64,000 nucleotides of DNA from Parvularcula lutaonensis (lineage in GTDB: Bacteria; Pseudomonadota; Alphaproteobacteria; Caulobacterales; Parvularculaceae): the NCBI RefSeq assembly GCF_014651915.1, contig NZ_BMXU01000001.1:372001-436000 (forward strand). Reading direction: 5' to 3'. Below are positions 50,476 through 57,981 of this stretch, one piece after another (position 1 is the stretch's first letter; the number at the start of each line of letters is the position of its first letter). The notes beneath the pieces are model-generated. The model was not told where the DNA came from and did no database searches. It saw only the letters and a program-made list of their open reading frames with translations. The translations under genes and the position numbers were made by a program.

Positions 50476-51173
50476 CAGCCGGGATACTCCTCGATCGCAG
50501 CGTAGACCTCCTGGACTGTCACCACATCAGCGTATTTCAGGTGCAGATCGGTGAGGTTCGCGTAGTGATAGCTTTCATGCTTGTCGGCCACGCATTCGAT
50601 GGGAACGATGGTCCTGTACCCGCGTGACAGGCTGTCCACCGCGGTGGCCCGGACGCAGCCCGAGGTGGAACCTCCGGTCACGACCACGGTGTCGACCTTG
50701 TGCCACACGAGGAAGCTTTGCAGGGGCGTCTCGAAAAACGCGCTCGGCATTCGCTTGGTATAGACCGCATCGACGTCTTGGTGGATCGAGAGCCGGTCAT
50801 CGAAGGCGTGCCGCTCCGAGCCATACTTGATGTTCTGAAGACTGTCTGGTGTGTCTGTCCTCGTGCCCCAGACGCCAGCGTCGGCCCCGTTCTCCATATA
50901 AGCGACATGGGTCCAGACGACCGGCAGGCCCTTGGCCCGTGCGGCCTTCGAGATCCCGTCGATGTGCTCCATCTGCCGCGGATCGGTGATGTAGCCGGTT
51001 TTCGGAAAGAGATCGGGCCTGGTGTAGGCTTTTTGAGGATCGACATTCACGATCGCCATTTTCTCGCCGAAGCCAAAAGCCGCCCTGGCCGGGTTTGCCC
51101 AGACCTCCTCGAAGATTTCGCGGGCAGTCTTGTCCGAGCGGATCATGGTCGGCTCGGTCAGACGGTCTGTCAT
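50475..51173 (-). CDS. isochorismatase-fold amidohydrolase, NicF / N-carbamoylsarcosine amidase-like
   Basis: The 232-residue cytosolic enzyme has the Asp-Lys-Cys triad: FGEKMAIVNVDPQKAYTRPD, YTKRMPSAFFETPLQSFLVW and VVTGGSTSGCVRATAVDSLS. It closes with the LTDLHLKYADVVTVQEVYAA helix. That pattern is typical of N-carbamoylsarcosine amidase and of maleamate amidohydrolase NicF, which turns a maleamic acid into maleate and ammonia. ATG at 51173 gives the normal length; the RBS is weak. It heads the minus-strand operon with two NodB-fold genes, the nitrilase-like gene, YCII and GntR regulator 2, under sites A and B. Confidence 0.87.
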   Translation of the reverse strand: MTDRLTEPTMIRSDKTAREIFEEVWANPARAAFGFGEKMAIVNVDPQKAYTRPDLFPKTGYITDPRQMEHIDGISKAARAKGLPVVWTHVAYMENGADAGVWGTRTDTPDSLQNIKYGSERHAFDDRLSIHQDVDAVYTKRMPSAFFETPLQSFLVWHKVDTVVVTGGSTSGCVRATAVDSLSRGYRTIVPIECVADKHESYHYANLTDLHLKYADVVTVQEVYAAIEEYPG

Positions 51174-51191
51174 GCTGTCGGTTCCCGTTCC

Positions 51192-51207
51192 AAATGTCCG
51201 GACAATG
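51192..51207. promoter_or_regulatory. site B operator 3 (overlaps a site A)
   Basis: AAATGTCCGGACAATG; core TGTCCGGACA at 51195-51204. It is 19 nt upstream of the amidohydrolase ATG on the minus strand. Its right end overlaps the next site A by 5 nt. Confidence 0.75.
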
Positions 51208-51218
51208 ATATACCCTTT
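51203..51218. promoter_or_regulatory. site A operator 10 (overlaps a site B)
   Basis: CAATGATATACCCTTT, with core GATATACC intact. It lies between the C-N hydrolase operon (ATG 51173, minus) and the DUF1330 gene (ATG 51256, plus, 37 nt away). The overlap with site B means the two regulators could compete for this DNA. Confidence 0.78.
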
Positions 51219-51255
51219 CCCGGAAAAATCATCCCCGAGTGAAAGGGAAACCTGC

Positions 51256-51639
51256 ATGAAGTTTGGTTTGATCGCCGTCTTGCTGTCGCTCATCACACCC
51301 GCGCCAGCTGCTGCCGAGGAACAGGCCCCTGCTTACCTGATCGTACTCGGCGAGGTGCGAGACCGCGAAGCCTTCATGGAAGGCTACGCTTCGAAGCTCG
51401 CCCCGCTTTATGAAAAATACGGCGGAGAGTACCTCGCGATCGGGCAGGGAGTTGAGGTGCTCGAAGGCGACTTTGTGCCAGAGAGTTTTGTCCTTGCTCG
51501 ATGGAGGTCGATGGACGCTGCGCGGGCGTTCTGGAACAGCCCGGAATACGATGCCCTCCGGCGCGCCAGGATTGAGAATGACTGGGGCCGTTTTGACGTC
51601 CTCCTTGTGCCGGGGTTGCCGCTCCGGAGTGAAAGATAG
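51256..51639 (+). CDS. DUF1330 family protein with signal peptide (exported copy)
   Basis: The 127-residue protein begins MKFGLIAVLLSLITPAPAAA, a signal peptide, and then has the DUF1330 pattern AYLIVLGEVRDREAFMEGYA, YGGEYLAIGQGVEVLEGDFV and ARWRSMDAARAFWNSPEYDA, with LRRAR after it. It mirrors the cytoplasmic copy at 23537-23833 (FWNSPEYEALKSAR). The start follows AAAGGG. It has its own divergent promoter with sites A and B. Confidence 0.85.
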   Translation: MKFGLIAVLLSLITPAPAAAEEQAPAYLIVLGEVRDREAFMEGYASKLAPLYEKYGGEYLAIGQGVEVLEGDFVPESFVLARWRSMDAARAFWNSPEYDALRRARIENDWGRFDVLLVPGLPLRSER

Positions 51640-51716
51640 CGTGTTGCGGCGCAATATGAGGCAATCCGGCCACAGAGTCCGGTCAAAGTAAATTTTCCTC
51701 GTTTCCAGGTCGACAG

Positions 51717-51732
51717 AAAAGATATATCTTTT
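51717..51732 (+). promoter_or_regulatory. site A operator 11, upstream of the second TonB receptor
   Basis: AAAAGATATATCTTTT, a perfect 16-bp palindrome 25 nt before the receptor ATG. Flanking G and CC resemble operator 9. Confidence 0.85.
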
Positions 51733-51757
51733 CCACGGCAACAGGGAGACTCGTGTC

Positions 51758-53929
51758 ATGAGACGGCTTAGAGCTACGCTGGCAGGTGCCGGCGCAATCA
51801 GTGCAATCGTGACCGCGTGGGGTGCAACGGCTAGCGCGCAAGGGCCGGAAGCCGATATCGAAGACGACGACGTCATCCTCGTCACAGCCCAGAGGCGGGT
51901 TCAAGACATTCAGGATGTCCCGGCCGCGGTGACGAACCTCTCCCAAGACGAGCTTGAGGCGAACCAGGTCGCTGACGTTACAGATCTCCAATACCTGATC
52001 CCGAATATTTCGATAGCAGCCGGCACCGGCACGGCAAACTCCGCTAGGATCTTCCTCCGCGGTGTCGGTGAGGACGAGAGCCGCGGCGCGGTCGACCCCG
52101 CCGTCGGGATCTACATCGACGGCATCTATATCGGACGTCAGGTCGGCTCGCTCTTCGACCTCGTGGATGTCGAGCGGATCGAGGTGCTGCGTGGTCCGCA
52201 GGGCACGCTCTACGGCCGGAACACCAATGGCGGTGCAATCAAGCTCGTCAGCGTCCGTCCCCAAATGGAGAACGGCGGGGAAGTCCGGACGCTGATCGGT
52301 AACGAGGGCAGGGTCGACCTGCGGGCGACCGCGAACCTTGCCCTTGGCGACAACACCGCGTTCCGCGTGACCGGCTTCAGCCGAGACCGTGATGGGTTCT
52401 GGGACTTCAATCCGAACGGAGCCGCCGCGCAGTTCGGCGGCGAATTCGGTGAGCTGAAGACCCGCGCGGTGAGAGCCAGCCTGCTGCACAACTTCACCGA
52501 GGACTGGCGACTGCTTCTGTCTGCTGACTATACCAACGACCTCAGCGATCCGATCCCGGACTCGGCAGCGCCGCCTAATGATGCCGATGGGGACGTTTTC
52601 ACGATCGAGCCTCTTCCAGGCACCACATGCGCAGCGGGAACCCCGATCACGTTCCAGCCGCTGGGCTGTTTTGGCGGCTACGACAACAACACGGAGTCGC
52701 AAGGCTATTCCGCGAACCTTGAAGGTGTCTTCGGCAATTTCGACTTCGTTTCGCTGACGGGTTATCGGGAGATGGAGGACGACCTTGCCACCCGGATCGG
52801 GTTCCCGTATTTCCAGCAGACGACGCAGGACCAGTTCAGCCAGGAGTTTACGCTCAGTTCGAACTTTGACGGGCCGTTCAACTTCGTCGGCGGCGTCTAC
52901 TACTTCACCGAAGATGTCCTGCTCGAAACCACTTTCATCTTCCCCTTCTCGGTGGATACGAGCACCGAGAGCTATGCAATCTTCGCGCAGGGTTTCCTCG
53001 ATGTCGGCGACAACGGAACACTGACGGTCGGTGGCCGGTACACAGACGAGGAGAAGGAGCTCGATGCCGCGAACCTTGCCTTCAACCTTACCCGGATGGA
53101 GGACATCAGCTTTGACGACTTCAGCTACACGCTGAAATACGACCATGACTTCACCGAGGACGTCATGGGGTATGTCAGTTACTCCACGGGTTTCAAGGCT
53201 GGTGGTTGGTCGCCTGATTGCTTCGGCGCTGCTGCGTGCTTCCTGCCCGTCGAAGAAGAGACGCTGGACAGCTTCGAGATCGGCGTGAAGACGGACCTCT
53301 TGGACGGGATGCTCCGCTTCAACGCGACTTATTTCAACAACGACTACGAGAACTTGCAGATCGGCGCGACGGTGCCGGGCCTCGGTTTCACCCGGTTCAA
53401 CGTCGACGAAACGTCGATCCAGGGTTTTGAGTTCGAGTGGAACCTCGACTTGAGCGATAGTTTCTCGGTCTTCGGTAACCTCGGTCTTCTCGATGCGGAA
53501 TATACCTCCGTGACCCAGAGCCAGGCCGGTGGCCTGACCAACTCCGGCGCATCCTGCCCTGGCGGTGTCGTCACTATCGAGTGCGCCCTCGACCTCGAGC
53601 TCAAGAACGCTCCCGAGTACAAGGGCCTCGTCGGTGCGCAGTACGAGACGCCGTTTGCCAACGGCATCTTGACCGTGCGGGGTGATGTGTCGTTCGAGGA
53701 CGACAGCTGGAGCCTCGTGGCAAACGGTCCGCCCCATGCGCTCACTGATCCGGGCGCGTTGCTGAACGGCCGGATTCACTACGAGCCAATGGACGGCAAT
53801 TGGTTTGTCGCCGTTTGGGGCCAGAACCTCACGAACGAAGAGTATTGGCGCGCAGCGTCGGCAAACAGCTTCACGGTCTACGCGTCCCCGCCGATCACCT
53901 ATGGGGTCGAACTCGGAGTCGAGTTCTAG
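51758..53929 (+). CDS. TonB-dependent outer-membrane receptor (second)
   Basis: The 723-residue precursor has a signal peptide ending ATASAQ, then a TonB-box/plug start DDDVILVTAQRRVQDIQDVP and AAVTNLSQDELEANQVADVT. The plug continues with GVGEDESRGAVDPAVGIYID and the DVERIEVLRGPQGTLYGRNT block. The barrel ends YGVELGVEF, with a terminal Phe. It is about 100 residues shorter than the first receptor and only generally similar, so the two probably take related but different substrates. It is co-transcribed with the exported double-VOC protein 8 nt downstream. Confidence 0.93.
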   Translation: MRRLRATLAGAGAISAIVTAWGATASAQGPEADIEDDDVILVTAQRRVQDIQDVPAAVTNLSQDELEANQVADVTDLQYLIPNISIAAGTGTANSARIFLRGVGEDESRGAVDPAVGIYIDGIYIGRQVGSLFDLVDVERIEVLRGPQGTLYGRNTNGGAIKLVSVRPQMENGGEVRTLIGNEGRVDLRATANLALGDNTAFRVTGFSRDRDGFWDFNPNGAAAQFGGEFGELKTRAVRASLLHNFTEDWRLLLSADYTNDLSDPIPDSAAPPNDADGDVFTIEPLPGTTCAAGTPITFQPLGCFGGYDNNTESQGYSANLEGVFGNFDFVSLTGYREMEDDLATRIGFPYFQQTTQDQFSQEFTLSSNFDGPFNFVGGVYYFTEDVLLETTFIFPFSVDTSTESYAIFAQGFLDVGDNGTLTVGGRYTDEEKELDAANLAFNLTRMEDISFDDFSYTLKYDHDFTEDVMGYVSYSTGFKAGGWSPDCFGAAACFLPVEEETLDSFEIGVKTDLLDGMLRFNATYFNNDYENLQIGATVPGLGFTRFNVDETSIQGFEFEWNLDLSDSFSVFGNLGLLDAEYTSVTQSQAGGLTNSGASCPGGVVTIECALDLELKNAPEYKGLVGAQYETPFANGILTVRGDVSFEDDSWSLVANGPPHALTDPGALLNGRIHYEPMDGNWFVAVWGQNLTNEEYWRAASANSFTVYASPPITYGVELGVEF

Positions 53930-53937
53930 GAGGCGCC

Positions 53938-54996
53938 GTGGCGAGCAACTTCGGCAAACTCTGGAGGTATGCTCTTGCAGCATACCTCCTTTTCTTTGTC
54001 TTGCCCGCGCCGGCGATGCAGCGGCCGCCGCCAGTCACCACCGAGCCTTGGCTGATGGCGACGGCCAGCGTCACCGACCTTGATCGCTCGGCCCGGTTTT
54101 TCCGGGAAATTGGCGGATACGAGACTGCGTTCCAAGGCCCGCTTGACGAAGCCGAGATCGAAGCGCTCGGGCTGCCTGAGGGCGCAGGTGGCGAAGTCCT
54201 CGTCCTGCGTGCTCCGGGTGCCGAGCACGGGCTTGTCAGGCTGATACGCTTCGATCATGCAGGTCAGAAGGTGCCTACGCGTCCTGGTGCCCGCGCCTGG
54301 GATACCGGCTGCATTTGGTCGCTCATGGTGCGGATGAAGGATATCGAGGCGATCTATCACGATGCGATCGCGCTCGGTTGGTGGACCGAGACTCCGATCA
54401 CGTATCTAGAGTTCGGCCCTTCCAAGCTGAACGTCGTCGTCTTCAAAGGTCCCGATGGACTTCAGGTGCAGGGCTATGAGCGCCTGACCACGCCGCTCCC
54501 TGACGGTTTCCCCGCGTTCGAGCGGATGAGCCAGCCGTTCAACGTCATGCAGATGACCCGTGACAGGGAGGCAGCCCGTGCCTTGATGGAGGATATCCTT
54601 GGCTTCGCCAGATTCTGGTATGGAGATCCTTATACGGACAAGGAACCAACGGTCATGCCGCTCGGAATTCCGAGAAACTTGACCACGACGATTCCCTATC
54701 TGGCGGGTATTTTCTACCCTGAGCCGATGGAATTCGGGCGCATGGAATACATTGAAATTCAGGGACTCGACGGGGCCGACTACGCCGAACGCTGCGATGC
54801 CCCCAATCTCGGCTGGCTCTCGGTGACCTACCCCGTGGAAAGCGCCCGTCGGGCCAAAGCCGAGATCGAGACGCGTGGCGGCAAGGTCGAGGGTGGGGCG
54901 TTCACCGCGTTTCGCCCTCCCTTCGGTGTTCAGGAGGTGATCCGCGTCCGCGCACCGGACGGCGCCGTGATCGAATTCGCCAGTCTCGCCGAGTAA
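53938..54996 (+). CDS. exported two-module VOC protein
   Basis: The 352-residue protein has a signal peptide (LWRYALAAYLLFFVLPAPAM) and two VOC modules: WLMATASVTDLDRSARFFRE with IGGYETAFQGPL, then QPFNVMQMTRDREAARALME with DILGFARFWYG. The last segment, GVQEVIRVRAPDGAVIEFAS, has the usual C-terminal Glu. Start GTG 53938 is set by TAGGAGGC; the frame is open upstream only inside the receptor gene. It is the second gene of the receptor operon, so it likely handles the imported compound in the periplasm, by binding, isomerisation or ring cleavage. Confidence 0.78.
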   Translation: MASNFGKLWRYALAAYLLFFVLPAPAMQRPPPVTTEPWLMATASVTDLDRSARFFREIGGYETAFQGPLDEAEIEALGLPEGAGGEVLVLRAPGAEHGLVRLIRFDHAGQKVPTRPGARAWDTGCIWSLMVRMKDIEAIYHDAIALGWWTETPITYLEFGPSKLNVVVFKGPDGLQVQGYERLTTPLPDGFPAFERMSQPFNVMQMTRDREAARALMEDILGFARFWYGDPYTDKEPTVMPLGIPRNLTTTIPYLAGIFYPEPMEFGRMEYIEIQGLDGADYAERCDAPNLGWLSVTYPVESARRAKAEIETRGGKVEGGAFTAFRPPFGVQEVIRVRAPDGAVIEFASLAE

Positions 54997-55227
54997 GCAT
55001 CGAGGCGCGGAAAAGCCTTGGCAACCGCCTTGTCTTGGCGCCATGGTTCGCCGTGGTCGCGGGGAGGGCGGCCAGACGCTCTCGTGTGCGCCGCTCAGGT
55101 GGTGCCGCAATTCCTTGTTCGCTCTCCCGAAACCGGCCACACAGAAGACCTGCGGGCGCCTCAGAGCGTCCGTTTCTCAATGGATAAGCAGCCTTCGAGA
55201 GCTGCGAGCTAGGGCAGGAGGGTGAGC

Positions 55228-56643
55228 GTGAGCGCTACACTTGCACAATCGGAAGGGGCTCTCGCGGAGCCGAAACTCGGGGCGATCATCGGTGTCGCCC
55301 TCGTTGCCACGCTGGGTGGCTTCCTCTTCGGGTTTGACTCAGGGGTCATCAACGGGACGGTCGATGGCCTCCAGCAAGCCTTTGATTCGAATTCGGTCGG
55401 TACGGGGTTCTCGGTCGCATCGATGCTTCTCGGGGCGGCGCTGGGCGCGCTCCTGGCAGGAACGCTGGCGGATGCCTTTGGCCGCCGGACGATGCTCATG
55501 GCTGCGGCAATCTTTTTCATCATCTCGGCCTGGGGTTCGGGGATCGCGGGCGGCACGACGGAGTTCGTGATCTACCGCCTGATCGGTGGCTTCGCCGTCG
55601 GTGCTGCGTCGGTGATGTCGCCCGCCTATATCGCGGAGATCGCCCCGGCGAAGATGCGCGGCGCCCTGGCCACGATCCAGCAGATCGCCATCGTGGTCGG
55701 TCTCTTCTTCGCCTTCCTGTCGAACTACATGCTCGCCAATTCCGCAGGTGGTTCGACCGCGGAATTTGCCCTGGGTTACGAGACCTGGCGCTGGATGTTC
55801 TGGGTCGAACTGATCCCGGCCGCGATCTTCCTGATCGCGCTGTTCATCATCCCGGAGAGCCCCCGCTTCCTCGTTGCCAAGGGCAGGGATGCAGCCGCGC
55901 AAAGCGTCTTCGACCGCCTGTTCAAGCGGGGCGGCCAGCAGAAGGTCGCGGAGATCAAGGAAAGCCTCGCCGCAGACCACAAGCCGCGCTTCAGCGATAT
56001 TTTCAAAGACGGGAAGCTGCGCCCGATCGTCTGGGTGGGGATCGGTCTCGCCGTGTTCCAGCAGCTGGTCGGCATCAACGTCATCTTCTATTACGGCGCT
56101 GTGCTCTGGCAGTCGGCGGGTTTCACCGAAGAGGACGCCCTTCTGCAGAACGTGCTGACTGGCGCATCGTCGATCGTGGCGGTGCTGATCTGCCTGTCGA
56201 TGGTCGACAAGATCGGCCGCAAGCCGTTCCTGTTCTGGGGCTCGATCGGCATGGCCGTGACGCTCGGCATCATGGCGTTCGCGTTCTCCACCGGAGAGCT
56301 CGGCGAAAATGGCTTGCAGCTGTCGTCCGAGATGGGGATCGTCGCTCTTGGTGCGGGGCTTGCCTATGCGTTCATCTTCAACATGTCCTGGGGCCCGGTC
56401 ATGTGGGTCATGCTGGGTGAGATGTTCCCGAACCAGTTCCGCGGCAGCGCCCTTGCGGTTGCCGGTCTGATGCAATGGGTGGCGAACTTCCTCGTCACCA
56501 TGACCTTCCCGATCATGCTGACATCGATCGGGCTGGCGGCAGCCTATGGCATCTACTGCTTCTTCGCAGTGGTCTCGGCGCTCTTCATCGCGAAGGCGGT
56601 GAAAGAGACCAAAGGCCTCGAACTCGAGCAGATGGAAGGCTGA
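55228..56643 (+). CDS. sugar porter family MFS transporter
   Basis: The 471-residue, 12-helix protein shows sugar-porter motifs: GGFLFGFDSGVINGTVDGLQ in TM1, ADAFGRRTMLM between TM2 and TM3, PESPRFLVAKGRD after TM6, IGRKPFLFWGS between TM8 and TM9, and a C-terminal ETKGLELEQME (PETKG-type motif). It likely moves a hexose with protons. The start is GTG 55228 because AGGAGGG is 6 nt upstream; GTG 55222 is too close. It has no site A or B, so it appears to lie outside the island regulon. Confidence 0.92.
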   Translation: MSATLAQSEGALAEPKLGAIIGVALVATLGGFLFGFDSGVINGTVDGLQQAFDSNSVGTGFSVASMLLGAALGALLAGTLADAFGRRTMLMAAAIFFIISAWGSGIAGGTTEFVIYRLIGGFAVGAASVMSPAYIAEIAPAKMRGALATIQQIAIVVGLFFAFLSNYMLANSAGGSTAEFALGYETWRWMFWVELIPAAIFLIALFIIPESPRFLVAKGRDAAAQSVFDRLFKRGGQQKVAEIKESLAADHKPRFSDIFKDGKLRPIVWVGIGLAVFQQLVGINVIFYYGAVLWQSAGFTEEDALLQNVLTGASSIVAVLICLSMVDKIGRKPFLFWGSIGMAVTLGIMAFAFSTGELGENGLQLSSEMGIVALGAGLAYAFIFNMSWGPVMWVMLGEMFPNQFRGSALAVAGLMQWVANFLVTMTFPIMLTSIGLAAAYGIYCFFAVVSALFIAKAVKETKGLELEQMEG

Positions 56644-56652
56644 GCCTCCTGG

Positions 56653-56679
56653 GCGCGGGAGAATGGTTTCCTCCCGCGC
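56653..56679. terminator. bidirectional hairpin between sugar porter and murD2
   Basis: GCGCGGGAG (56653-56661) pairs with CTCCCGCGC (56671-56679) across 9 nt, 10 bp after the transporter stop and convergent with murD2. Confidence 0.6.
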
Positions 56680-56730
56680 TGCCCAAGCGCGGCGAGCCTG
56701 GATCCCCGAAGGCCGGGCCCGCCCCGGCCC

Positions 56731-57981
56731 TCAGGCGGTTCGGGCGCGCTCGGCGAAGAGGGCGGAGCGTTCGCGGTAATCCTTGAACGGAGGAGACGAG
56801 GGCGCAGCCGGGGAGAAGAGGATCACGCCGCCTGCCGGACACATCTCCTCGGCACTGGTGATGGCGTCCTGCAGGCTCTCCACCTTCTTTGTGAGATTGC
56901 GCAGACGCCGCCCGGTCGGGCCGAAGCCGATCGCGCGCACCGTTCCGTGCTCGGCAAGATAGGCTTCGAGGGGCGAAAAATCCTGCTGGCGGTCTCCGCC
57001 GCCGAGCAAGACCACGACGGGCCGGGAGGCGAAGCGCTGGAGCGCTGCGATCGCCGACTCCGGGATCGTGGACAGGGCATCATCCACCCAGGTCCGACCG
57101 TCGATTGACGGAATGATCTGCTGGCGGGATGGCAGCCCCTTCCATTCGGCTGCGGCAGCACCCGCAGCTTTCGCAACATCCTTCGAGGAAAGGAACGACG
57201 TGGCGACAGCTGCGGCTGCGGTCAGGGCGAGGCGCAGCGGCCCTCGGCGGAATCCCTGCATTTCGTCACCTGTATCGATAATCTCGTCACCCACATGAAG
57301 AGCATCGCCAGTGTCCCTGACAGCATCCTCGATTGCCCTCACCGACGCGGGGAGCGCGTGGGCGTCGATGACACTGCGCGGCGCGAACCCCTTCGCCGGG
57401 TCCGGCCGCGTGAAGGGACGGAGCTTGGCCGCGTGGTAGGGAGCGGCACCGCCATGCCAGTCGAGATGGTCCCTGTAGAGATTGGTGACGAGGTGGATGT
57501 GATCCGCCTTCGGAAGATCGTGCATCATGTAGCTCGACACCTCGAGGACCGGATGCACTTCCTCGGGCAGGGCGGCGGAAAGCGGCGGACGACCGATATT
57601 GCCATAGGCCGCCGCGCGCAGTCCCGCCTTCCGGAGGATGAGCGCCGTCAGTGCCGAGGTGGAGCTTTTCCCCTTGGTGCCGGTGACGGTGACGGTCCCT
57701 GACGGGGCATGGTTTTTCAGCCAGAACCCGGTCGGCGTTGTCGAGAGGAGCGCATGGGATTGTGCATACTGAACAAGAGGGTGATGGGGAGGGATGCCCG
57801 GCGACCGCAGGTAGATCCCGCTCCTTATGATGCGCTCTGCTGCGGTTCGGTCCACGCTCTCGCAGCCCGGAATACTCCCGCCATGGTCGTCAAAGACGGC
57901 AAGCTCCTGCTGCAGGACGTCTCGGAAATATTCCGCGGCGGCGAGGCCCTCGGTCCCCGTACCATGAAGCAGGTGCTTCAT
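56731..57981 (-). CDS. murD2: UDP-MurNAc-L-Ala--L-Glu ligase (MurD2 type)
   Basis: The 416-residue Mur ligase has the ATP loop VTVTGTKGKSSTSALTALIL (about 95-114), GNIGRPPLS and the substrate/metal EVSSYMMHDLPKADHIHLVT with the NLYRDHLDWHGGAAPYHAAK signature (lysine for carbamylation). A C-terminal Rossmann-like part follows (VVVLLGGGDRQQDFSPLEAY). ATG 57981 overlaps the murL stop by 4 nt (ATGA); the longer open frame to 58227 lies inside murL. Paired with murL, it is expected to add L-glutamate to UDP-MurNAc-L-Ala, with MurL then making the D-Glu form, as described for Xanthomonas. Classical MurD is the alternative if taken alone. Confidence 0.85.
   Translation of the reverse strand: MKHLLHGTGTEGLAAAEYFRDVLQQELAVFDDHGGSIPGCESVDRTAAERIIRSGIYLRSPGIPPHHPLVQYAQSHALLSTTPTGFWLKNHAPSGTVTVTGTKGKSSTSALTALILRKAGLRAAAYGNIGRPPLSAALPEEVHPVLEVSSYMMHDLPKADHIHLVTNLYRDHLDWHGGAAPYHAAKLRPFTRPDPAKGFAPRSVIDAHALPASVRAIEDAVRDTGDALHVGDEIIDTGDEMQGFRRGPLRLALTAAAAVATSFLSSKDVAKAAGAAAAEWKGLPSRQQIIPSIDGRTWVDDALSTIPESAIAALQRFASRPVVVLLGGGDRQQDFSPLEAYLAEHGTVRAIGFGPTGRRLRNLTKKVESLQDAITSAEEMCPAGGVILFSPAAPSSPPFKDYRERSALFAERARTA

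Noticed and set aside
55339-56475. 378-codon minus-strand frame inside the sugar porter
   Set aside because: It is highly charged and antisense to a canonical 12-helix transporter.
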